DNA from: Protaetiibacter mangrovi
Lineage (GTDB): Bacteria > Actinomycetota > Actinomycetes > Actinomycetales > Microbacteriaceae
Direction: 5' to 3'
DNA: 64,000 nucleotides
NCBI RefSeq assembly: GCF_024752305.1
Contig: NZ_JANTHX010000004.1
Coordinates: 372,001 to 436,000 of the forward strand
A program made the position numbers and the translations under genes. Below, in pieces: positions 57,728-64,000 of the stretch. Below the pieces are notes generated by a model, which worked only from the letters and a program-made list of their open reading frames with translations, was not told the DNA's origin and made no database searches. Numbering within the stretch: position 1 is the first letter of the stretch; every line of letters begins with the position of its first letter.

Positions 57728-58647
57728 GCACCATCACGGGAGTCGGCGAGCGGTTCGAGCTGCACCTCGGCGACGCCGTCGCCGAGGTGGGCACGGTCGC
57801 GGCCGTGCTGTGCCGGCTGCAGGTGGGCGGGGTCGACCTCGTCGAGCCGCTGCCCCTCGAGACCGCGCCGCCGCCGTTCTGCGCGGGCATCGCGCTCGCC
57901 CCGTGGCCGAATCGGGTGCGCGCCGGCCGCTGGCTGCTCGACGGCCAGGTGCAGCAGTTCGACATCACCGAGCCGAAGCGCGGAGGCGCCCTGCACGGCC
58001 TGCTCGAGTTCGCCGAGTACGAGGTGCGCGAGCGCACGGATGCCGCCATCACCCTCGGCGCCACCATCCACCCCCAGCACGGCTGGCCGTTCCTGCTCGA
58101 CACCTGGGTGCGCTTCGAGCTCACCCCGGACGGCCTCGCGGTCACCCACGGCGCCCGCAACCTCTCGGCGGTGCGCGCGCCCTACGCGACCGGAACGCAT
58201 CCGTATCCGCGGATCGGCGACTTCGACGTCGCCGACCTGGTGCTGACGGTGCCCGCCGACGAGTACCTCGAGGTCGACGAGCGTCTCGACCCGATCGCGT
58301 GGCACCCGGTCTCCGGCGGCACCGAGCTGCGCGGCGGCGTGCCGGTCGGCGAGCTCGAGCTCGACACCGCGTTCCGGGGGCTCACGCCCGCAGACGGCGT
58401 GACGGCGACGCTGACCGCTCCGGATGGTTCGCGGCTCGAGGTCTGGCAGGACGCCGACTGGCGCTACCTGCAGATCTTCACCACGCCGATCTTCCCGAAG
58501 GCCGACGGTCTCGGCACCGCGGTCGCGATCGAGCCGATGACGGCCCCGCCCGACGCGCTCAACTCGGGCGACGACCTCATCTGGCTCGCGCCGGGTGAGA
58601 GCTACGAGGGCACCTGGGGCCTGCGCTACCGTCCCGCTCCCCGCTGA
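57724..58647 (+). CDS. Aldose 1-epimerase family protein, copy 2
   Basis: 307 residues, clearly a tandem duplicate of copy 1: both have IHPQHGWPFLLDT, APWPNRVR, EPMTAxPDALNSG and W-L-x-PGES near the end. The catalytic positions are kept (HPYPRIGD in place of HPYLRVGA). Sequence has drifted enough elsewhere to suggest a different substrate. ATG at 57724 overlaps the previous stop. Its own TGA stop is the first three bases of an extragenic palindrome at 58645. Confidence 0.88.
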   Translation: MSTITGVGERFELHLGDAVAEVGTVAAVLCRLQVGGVDLVEPLPLETAPPPFCAGIALAPWPNRVRAGRWLLDGQVQQFDITEPKRGGALHGLLEFAEYEVRERTDAAITLGATIHPQHGWPFLLDTWVRFELTPDGLAVTHGARNLSAVRAPYATGTHPYPRIGDFDVADLVLTVPADEYLEVDERLDPIAWHPVSGGTELRGGVPVGELELDTAFRGLTPADGVTATLTAPDGSRLEVWQDADWRYLQIFTTPIFPKADGLGTAVAIEPMTAPPDALNSGDDLIWLAPGESYEGTWGLRYRPAPR

Positions 58648-58681
58648 TCGAGTGTCGCCCGTAGGGCGGCGTATCGAGATC
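58645..58681. repeat. Repetitive extragenic palindrome, TGATCGAG type, copy 1
   Basis: TGATCGAG, then CGCCC-GTA-GGGCG (GC stem with 3-nt loop), then GTATCGAGATC. The opening TGA is the stop codon of the second epimerase gene. Two related copies lie at 60704-60789. Confidence 0.7.
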
Positions 58682-58723
58682 TTCGGCCCCCCGCAAAACG
58701 TATGCGGTCGGCAGAATGAATCG

Positions 58724-59797
58724 GTGACATCCCCCGACACCCCCACCCCCGCCCAGATCCGGCGCTGGCGCGGCTACCTCGCGGCCGAGCGCGCGGAGGC
58801 CCGCATCTACCGCGACCTCGCCGGGCGGCGGGAGGGGCAGGAGCGCGACATCCTGCTCGCCCTCGCCGACGCCGAATCCCGCCACGAGAGCCACTGGCTG
58901 GCGCTGCTCGGCGACCGTGCGGACCCCGCGCCGCGACCCGGAATCCGCACCCGGCTGCTCGGCTTCCTCGCGCGGCGGCTCGGTTTCCTCTTCGTGCTGG
59001 CGCTGGCTCAGCAGGCCGAGGGGCGCTCGCCCTACGACGACGACCCGCACGCGACCGAGCAGATGGCGGCCGACGAGCGGATCCACGGCGAGGTGCTGCG
59101 CGGGCTCGCCGCCCGCGGGCGCACGCGCCTCTCGGGGAGCTTCCGGGCCGCGGTGTTCGGGGCGAACGACGGCCTCGTGTCGAACCTCGCCCTCGTGCTC
59201 GGCATCGGCGCGACCGGCGCGGCGCCTCAGGTCGTGCTGTTCACGGGCATCGCGGGCCTGCTCGCGGGGGCGCTCTCGATGGGGGCGGGGGAGTACGTGT
59301 CGGTGAAGTCCCAGCGTGAGCTGCTGGCGGCATCCCGCCCCGACCCCGAGTCGCAGTCGGCGCTGCCGCACCTCGACGTCGACGCCAACGAGCTGGCGCT
59401 CGTCTACCGCGCGCGCGGCATGACCCAGGACGAGGCCGAGGACCACGCGCAGGGCGTGCTCGCGACGCTGCACCTCGACGCCGACGCGCCCCCCGAGGAG
59501 GTCGATCCGGATGAGGCGGTCGGCTCGCCGTGGCGTGCCGCGGTGTCGAGCTTCCTGTTCTTCGCATCCGGCGCGCTCATCCCCGTGCTGCCCTACCTGT
59601 TCGGGATGACCGGCTTCGGGGCCGTCGCGCTCGCCTCCGCGCTCGTCGGCCTCGCGCTGCTCGGCACGGGCGCCGTGGTCGGAATCCTCTCCGGCACCTC
59701 GCCGCTGTTCCGGGCGCTGCGGCAGCTCGCCATCGGCTACGGCGCCGCCGCCGCCACCTACGTCCTCGGCCTCCTCTTCGGCGCGACCCTGGGGTAG
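58724..59797 (+). CDS. VIT1/CCC1-family iron/manganese transporter with ferritin-like N-terminus
   Basis: 357 residues. Residues about 10-140 are a helical ferritin-like (rubrerythrin-type) domain with E-x-x-x-H-like pairs (AERAEARIYRDLA, ADAESRHESHW, ADERIHGEVL). The rest is the CCC1/VIT membrane domain: AAVFGANDGLVSNLALVLGIG, GALSMGAGEYVSVKSQRE, and three C-terminal helices. Fusions of this type bind and move Fe or Mn. GTG at 58724 is chosen because CAGAAT lies exactly 6 nt upstream, the same spacing as at other leaderless starts; the frame itself stays open further upstream. Confidence 0.88.
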   Translation: MTSPDTPTPAQIRRWRGYLAAERAEARIYRDLAGRREGQERDILLALADAESRHESHWLALLGDRADPAPRPGIRTRLLGFLARRLGFLFVLALAQQAEGRSPYDDDPHATEQMAADERIHGEVLRGLAARGRTRLSGSFRAAVFGANDGLVSNLALVLGIGATGAAPQVVLFTGIAGLLAGALSMGAGEYVSVKSQRELLAASRPDPESQSALPHLDVDANELALVYRARGMTQDEAEDHAQGVLATLHLDADAPPEEVDPDEAVGSPWRAAVSSFLFFASGALIPVLPYLFGMTGFGAVALASALVGLALLGTGAVVGILSGTSPLFRALRQLAIGYGAAAATYVLGLLFGATLG

Positions 59798-59806
59798 AAC
59801 TGACCC

Positions 59807-60229
<423 letters not shown>

Positions 60230-60248
60230 GCCGCCGTAGCGTTGCGGC

Positions 60249-60650
60249 ATGACGATCAGAATCCAGCACAGCTACATCGCCTTCGACGACGCGGAGGCGG
60301 CCCTCGGCTTCTACCGCGACGTGGTGGGCTTCGAGGTGTCGAACGACGTCGACATGGGCGGCGGGATGCGGTGGATCACCCTCGCCCCCGCCGGTTCCGA
60401 TGTCTCGATCGTGCTCACCCCGGTGGGCGCGGGGGAGTCGGATGCCGACCGCGAGGTCATGGCCGATCTGCTCGCGAAGGGCGTGCTCGGCGGGCTCGTG
60501 CTCGCCACCGACGACCTCGACGCCGACTTCGAGCGGATCGCCGCATCGGGCGCCGACGTGATCCAGGAGCCGATGGACCAGCCGTGGGGCGTGCGCGACG
60601 CCGCGTTCCGCGACCCGGCCGGCAACCAGCTGCGCCTCACCCAGCACTGA
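60249..60650 (+). CDS. VOC (glyoxalase/bleomycin-resistance fold) protein
   Basis: 133 residues. Two beta-alpha-beta-beta-beta modules: SYIAFDDAEAALGFYRDVVGFEVSND and ATDDLDADFERIAASGADVIQEPMDQPWGVRDAAFRDPAGNQLRLTQ. Predicted metal ligands are at the start of strand 1 and in FRDPAGN. Substrate unknown. TAGCGT lies exactly 6 nt before the ATG. It is probably controlled by the AraC regulator encoded just upstream. Confidence 0.87.
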   Translation: MTIRIQHSYIAFDDAEAALGFYRDVVGFEVSNDVDMGGGMRWITLAPAGSDVSIVLTPVGAGESDADREVMADLLAKGVLGGLVLATDDLDADFERIAASGADVIQEPMDQPWGVRDAAFRDPAGNQLRLTQH

Positions 60651-60703
60651 CGTGTGCGCGGTGATGCTGCCCGACGGGCGCTGGACGCATGTGCTCGTCA
60701 GTG

Positions 60704-60789
60704 GGTTGAGCAGCGCCCGGAGGGCGCGTGTCGAAGCCGCGGCGTGCCGGAGTGATCTCGACACGCCGCCTGCGGCGGCTACCCGATCA
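60704..60789. repeat. Two TGATCGAG-type extragenic palindromes in opposite orientation
   Basis: 60704-60738 reads GGTTGAGCA-GCGCCC-GGA-GGGCGC-GTGTCGAAGCC; 60754-60789 read on the minus strand is TGATCGGGTA-GCCGCC-GCA-GGCGGC-GTGTCGAGATC. Both match the copy at 58645. The minus-strand TGA at 60787-60789 is the stop of the methyltransferase gene. The remaining part of the 136-bp gap holds nothing recognisable. Confidence 0.7.
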
Positions 60790-61554
60790 GCGGGGGTGCG
60801 CCACCCCGACGACGCACGTGCCGTCCCGCTCCTCGTCGCGCACCACCCGCACCGCGAGCCCCTGCTCCACGAGTAGTGACGCCGTGCGCGGCGCCTGGCG
60901 CTCGCTCGTCTCGATGATCACGCGACCGCCGGGCGCCAGCCACTCCCGGCATCCGGCGGCCACCCGTGCCTGCACCTCGAGACCGCCCACGCCGCCGTCG
61001 AGGGCGACCCGATGCTCGTGGTCGCGCGCCTCGGAGGGCATGAAGGCGATCTCGTCGCTCGGCACGTAGGGGGCGTTCGCGACGAGCAGCGCGACCCGCC
61101 CGCGGAGCTCTGCGGGCAGCGGCGCGTAGAGGTCGCCCTCGAGCACGCGCTCCGGGGGCAGGTTGCTGCGGGCGACGGCGACCGCATCGGGGTCGATGTC
61201 GCACGCCCACACCTGCGCGTCGGGCCGGGTCGCCGCGATCGCGGCGGCGATCGCCGCGACTCCGCAGCACAGTTCCACCGCCACAGCGTCGTCGGGCAGC
61301 CCGTCGAGCGCCGCATCGACGAGCAGTTCGCTGCGCACCCGCGGCACGAAGACCCCCGGCGCGACGGTCACCCGCAGCCCCGCGAACCCCGCCCAGCCGA
61401 GCAGCGGCTCGAGCGGCTCGCCGGCGATGCGGCGCTCGACGAGCGCCTCCAGCGCGTCACCGGATGCCGCATCCCGCAGCAGCTCGGCCTCGTCCTCGGC
61501 GAACACGCAGCCCGCCGCGCGCAGCCGCTCGACCAGCGGATCCGGGGTGTTCAC
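60787..61554 (-). CDS. PrmC/HemK-related N5-glutamine methyltransferase family protein
   Basis: 255 residues from the GTG at 61554 (TACGGT 7 nt upstream on this strand). SAM-binding core: VAVELCCGVAAIAAAIA (variant of D-L-G-x-G) and WACDIDPDAVAVARSN. The substrate motif that is NPPY in PrmC reads NAPY here (LLVANAPYVPSDEIA), which marks the PrmC-related group. True PrmC methylates release factors RF1/RF2 at GGQ; whether this one does is uncertain, since a genuine prmC is usually found next to prfA. The frame is open further upstream, but those codons show no start signals. Confidence 0.83.
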   Translation of the reverse strand: MNTPDPLVERLRAAGCVFAEDEAELLRDAASGDALEALVERRIAGEPLEPLLGWAGFAGLRVTVAPGVFVPRVRSELLVDAALDGLPDDAVAVELCCGVAAIAAAIAATRPDAQVWACDIDPDAVAVARSNLPPERVLEGDLYAPLPAELRGRVALLVANAPYVPSDEIAFMPSEARDHEHRVALDGGVGGLEVQARVAAGCREWLAPGGRVIIETSERQAPRTASLLVEQGLAVRVVRDEERDGTCVVGVAHPR

Positions 61555-61654
61555 GCGGGCAACCGTACGGCATCCGACGACCGTGGACAGCGGTTCGGGC
61601 CGGGAGCATACTGACCGCACCGGCCGTGCGGACCGGGGAGAGGAGCACAGTGCC

Positions 61655-61972
61655 GTGCGATTCGATGTGAAGGCCGACGCGGGCGGCCACTTCTCATGGT
61701 GGCTGCTGTCGGGCAACGGTCAGCAGGTGGCGTGGGCGGGCGAGTCGTTCGCCTCGAAGTCCAACGCCAAGCGGGCCGCCGAGTCGTTCAAGGTCGGCGC
61801 GAGCGAGGCGCACTTCGAGCTCTACGAGGATGCGGGCGGCAAATGGCGCTGGCGTGCCCATCGCGGCAACCACATCGTGGCCGTGCCGGGGGAGTCGTTC
61901 GCCACCAAGTCCAACGCCAAGCGGGCGGCCGACAACGTGCGCGACAACGCCGCGGGAGCCGCGGGACCCTAG
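61655..61972 (+). CDS. YegP-like DUF1508 protein
   Basis: 105 residues with two tandem DUF1508 repeats: FDVKADAGGHFSWWLLSGNGQQVAW with the ending SFASKSNAKRAAESFK, then FELYEDAGGKWRWRAHRGNHIVAV with SFATKSNAKRAADNV. Each folds as a small beta-beta-alpha unit. The function of the family is not known. GTG start at 61655, with GGGGAGAGGAG about 10 nt upstream; it begins 100 bp from the divergent methyltransferase start. Confidence 0.82.
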   Translation: MRFDVKADAGGHFSWWLLSGNGQQVAWAGESFASKSNAKRAAESFKVGASEAHFELYEDAGGKWRWRAHRGNHIVAVPGESFATKSNAKRAADNVRDNAAGAAGP

Positions 61973-62020
61973 CTCGCGTGGGCGGCGGCGCGTATCCGGG
62001 GCTGCTGGCAGACTCGGAGG

Positions 62021-62575
62021 GTGACCGCCTCCGACCGATACGTGCTCGCCACCGACGGTGCCTGCAAAGGCAACCCCGGCCCCGCCGGCTGGGCGTGGGT
62101 GGGGGAGGACGGCGAGTGGGCCGCCGGTTCGCTGCCGTCGGGCACCAACAACATCGGCGAGCTGCTGGGGCTGCTGAACGCGATCCGCGACCACGCGCAG
62201 GTGCGAGAGCTCGTCGTGCAGGCCGACTCGAAGTACGCGATCGACACCTACTCGTCGTGGATGGACGGCCACAAGCGCCGCGGTTGGCTCACCTCCGCCA
62301 AGAAGCCGGTCGCCAACCGCGAGATCCTCGAGCAGCTGATCGCCGTGCGCGACGCCCGCCGCGCCGCGGGTCTGCCGGATGTCGTGCTCGAGCACGTGCG
62401 CGGCCACGCCGGCCACCGCCTCAACAGCTGGGCCGACGAGCGCGCCGTGCGCGCCTCCCAGCACGCCGCGAAGGGCGAGGAGTCGCAGTGGTCGTCGCTC
62501 GGCGGGGTGCAGCCGAAGCTCGACGTGTCCGTCGACCCGCCGCGCGGCGCCGCGGATCGCGTCGGGCGGCGGTAG
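62021..62575 (+). CDS. rnhA: Ribonuclease HI
   Basis: 184 residues. The four acidic catalytic residues are all visible: Asp in ATDGACKGNPGPAGWAWV, Glu in NNIGELLGLLNAI, Asp in VQADSKYAID and Asp in the C-terminal SWADERAV, with the mobile His in VRGHAGH. It cleaves the RNA strand of RNA-DNA hybrids. About 35 extra residues follow the domain. GTG start at 62021; CAGACT stands exactly 6 nt upstream. Confidence 0.94.
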   Translation: MTASDRYVLATDGACKGNPGPAGWAWVGEDGEWAAGSLPSGTNNIGELLGLLNAIRDHAQVRELVVQADSKYAIDTYSSWMDGHKRRGWLTSAKKPVANREILEQLIAVRDARRAAGLPDVVLEHVRGHAGHRLNSWADERAVRASQHAAKGEESQWSSLGGVQPKLDVSVDPPRGAADRVGRR

Positions 62576-62584
62576 CGTCCCCGG

Positions 62585-63100
62585 CTAACGCTGCTCAGGC
62601 ATGCCGGTGGGGGCCGGTTCGTGCAGCACCTCTCCGTTGATGGTGCCGACCGACGCGATCGTGTACGGATCGAGGTTGAGCACGTCGCCCTCCCAGAGCA
62701 TCCCCGTCGCCCCCCGGCGGATCTGGTTGAGCGCGACGATGTAGGGCCCGGGGAGCCCGAATCGCTCGGCGACGAAGTCCAGGATGTCCCCGGAGCCGAC
62801 CGTGTAGGCGACGGCGACGCCCCGGGCGTCGAGCGTGGCCGTTCCGATCGCGTACTCGCGGGGGCCGGCATCCACCGCATCCACGATCGGCCAACCACCG
62901 ATCTTGGGGGTGGGCGTCGTCGTGCGCACGGGTGCGGGAGCTGCGGACGACGGCGAGGCGGACGGCGTGGGGGACGCCGTCGTCCGGCCCGGTGTCGGTG
63001 TCGGGCTCGGCGGGGATGGGGCGGGCGTGCACCCGCCGAGTGCGACAGCGCAGACGAGGCCGACGGCCGCCCCCGCGATGATCGCACGACTCCCGGACAT
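62585..63100 (-). CDS. Lipoprotein with LysM-like domain
   Basis: 171 residues from the ATG at 63100. Lipobox L-G-G-C near residue 24, then a low-complexity Pro/Ser/Thr linker of about 40 residues that could span the cell wall, and a LysM-like domain (VAYTVGSGDILDFVAERFGLPGPYIVALN, then LWEGDVLNLDPY). LysM domains bind GlcNAc-containing glycans, so it probably contacts peptidoglycan. SD AGGATG precedes the ATG. It converges on rnhA and is followed upstream by the tRNA-Lys gene on the same strand. Confidence 0.82.
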   Translation of the reverse strand: MSGSRAIIAGAAVGLVCAVALGGCTPAPSPPSPTPTPGRTTASPTPSASPSSAAPAPVRTTTPTPKIGGWPIVDAVDAGPREYAIGTATLDARGVAVAYTVGSGDILDFVAERFGLPGPYIVALNQIRRGATGMLWEGDVLNLDPYTIASVGTINGEVLHEPAPTGMPEQR

Positions 63101-63141
63101 GACGACATCCTGAGGCACGCTCCGCGCGCTCTGCAATGGGG

Positions 63142-63214
63142 TGGGCCCGGTGGGGCTCGAACCCACGACCCGCGGATTAAAAGTCCGATGCTCTACCGAC
63201 TGAGCTACAGGCCC
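63142..63214 (-). tRNA. tRNA-Lys (anticodon UUU)
   Basis: 73 nt on the minus strand. Acceptor stem GGGCCTG with CGGGCCC (one G-U), D-arm GCTCAGTCGGTAGAGC, anticodon loop CTTTTAA (anticodon TTT), T-arm with GGTTCGAGCC, discriminator A. The 3' CCA is not encoded (next bases CCC). Confidence 0.95.
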
Positions 63215-63270
63215 GATGCCTCCAGGGTAGCCGTCAGCGGGGTGGCCGGTCGCCGGGGGAGAATGGGGCG

Positions 63271-63903
63271 ATGGCCGACGACTTCCACAAGCCCACGCTC
63301 TTCGGCGGGCGCGAGTTCGAGGCGTTCGAGAGCTCCTCGCCCGACCCCGCCGTCACCCGCCGCATCGCGCACGACACCGCGCGCAGCCTCGTCTCCCGGG
63401 TGCGCGACGCGGGGGATCCGAGCGTCGTCGACCGGGTCGTCGGATTCACCGACGAGCACGGCCTGGAGACGATCGCGGAACTCTGGGCGATGTCCGGCCC
63501 GCGCACCCTTCCGGGCGCCCTGTGGCGCATCTACCTGCTGCGGGTGATGATCCGCCAGGACCCGGACGGCGTCGCCCTGCTGTTCCAGCGGGGCACCGAG
63601 GTGCTCGCCACCATCGACCCGATCGTCGCGGGCGCGCCCACTCCCGCAGGGCCCCAGGAGGTGCTCGAGCTGTCCGACCGCATCCTGCGCGGCGTCTTCG
63701 AGGGCGACTTCGCGGATGCGCTGGAGCGCGCCGCGGCGTTCTGCCGTGTCGAGGCGGCGGGTGCCGCATCCGTGGCCGATGACCAGGACGCGGCGGCGCC
63801 CGAGCGCTCGACCGAGCTCACGACGCGGGCCGCCCGCCTCACGACGATCGCCGAGGACCTGGCATCCTGCGCCCGCCTCGCCCGCGACGACTCGCTCGAC
63901 TGA
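63271..63903 (+). CDS. Conserved helical protein of unknown function
   Basis: 210 residues, soluble, almost entirely helical by eye; no membrane segment or signal peptide. Recognisable stretches are SPDPAVTRRIAHDTARSLVSRV, ETIAELWAMSGPRTLPGALWRIYLLR and the C-terminal run of Ala/Arg/Leu helices ending in DDSLD. LWRIYLLRVMI suggests a protein-protein contact helix. I cannot assign a family. The start has GAGAAT with a 6-nt gap before the ATG, like the leaderless starts in this window. It is divergent from the tRNA gene. Confidence 0.6.
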   Translation: MADDFHKPTLFGGREFEAFESSSPDPAVTRRIAHDTARSLVSRVRDAGDPSVVDRVVGFTDEHGLETIAELWAMSGPRTLPGALWRIYLLRVMIRQDPDGVALLFQRGTEVLATIDPIVAGAPTPAGPQEVLELSDRILRGVFEGDFADALERAAAFCRVEAAGAASVADDQDAAAPERSTELTTRAARLTTIAEDLASCARLARDDSLD

Positions 63904-63916
63904 CCGCCGCCGCGGC

Positions 63917-63959
63917 ATCCGCAGCACCCCACCCCAGAAATGCAGGAGATTCTGCGGAT
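63917..63959. repeat. Inverted repeat after the last gene
   Basis: ATCCGCAG (63917-63924) and CTGCGGAT (63952-63959), 27-nt centre. Possible terminator or part of an extragenic element. The final 97 bp otherwise show no supported gene; an ATG at 63940 leads a frame open to the window end but has no SD or promoter I can defend. Confidence 0.35.
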
Positions 63960-64000
63960 CGGGCCCGGAACACGGATGCGGCTCCCCGTTCGACCGAGGA

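Noticed and set aside
63940-64000. Start of a further gene
   Set aside because: An ATG opens a frame to the window end, but there is no SD, no -10 hexamer at the usual distance and no recognisable sequence.

Overview
The window is very GC-rich, fully coding-dense DNA with an actinobacterial gene set: high-GC codon choice, class E-type sorting signals, DUF6350 next to purN/purH, an ADP-forming sucCD pair and many leaderless-looking starts. The best guess is a chromosomal segment of a member of the Microbacteriaceae; the genus cannot be fixed by eye. I see no phage, integron, insertion sequence, plasmid function or CRISPR array. About 60 protein genes, one tRNA and one riboswitch are supported.

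Layout. 1-8.9 kb: end of a glycerophosphodiester phosphodiesterase, then a three-gene signalling operon (a membrane pseudokinase, a true histidine kinase, a LuxR-type regulator), a sortase-type surface protein, a 66-residue protein that is little more than a sorting signal, and an HtrA-like lipoprotein protease. Three promoters here share one long motif. 9-17.9 kb: pcrA helicase, a divergent MFS/TetR pair with an evident operator, an MpaB-type oxygenase, sucC-sucD and a serine hydrolase. 18-24.4 kb: two envelope proteins, DUF6350, purN, purH. 24.4-28.5 kb: a 79-bp tandem repeat, a 24-codon leader ORF with a following hairpin, and a heterodimeric ABC exporter. 28.5-36.4 kb: small enzymes, icd, two paralogous membrane-anchored proteins of unknown function, mdh. 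36.4-39.9 kb: a flavin-based redox module (FMN-binding lipoprotein, ApbE, RnfD-like/FNR fusion, NUDIX). 40-48.7 kb: an amino-sugar uptake and breakdown operon (ROK regulator, ABC importer without its ATPase, GH3 hexosaminidase, ROK kinase, nagB) converging on nagA. 48.7-53.5 kb: one-carbon genes purU, glyA (behind a ZTP riboswitch) and folD. 53.6-58.6 kb: galK-galT, a divergent DeoR regulator and two tandem aldose epimerases. 58.7-64 kb: iron-transporter-like protein, AraC, VOC, PrmC-related methyltransferase, YegP-like protein, RNase HI, a LysM lipoprotein, tRNA-Lys(UUU) and an unknown gene.

Themes across the window. (1) A -10-like hexamer of the form TANNNT lies exactly 6 nt before the start codon of at least twelve genes on both strands, which argues for widespread leaderless mRNAs and fixes several starts. 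(2) Intergenic palindromes of at least three types begin with a TGA that is also the stop codon of the adjacent gene. (3) sucC and icd carry the same tandem operator with the same 16-bp spacing, suggesting one regulator of two TCA-cycle steps. (4) Purine and folate genes (purN, purH, purU, glyA, folD) consume or supply 10-formyl-THF and one set is gated by ZTP.
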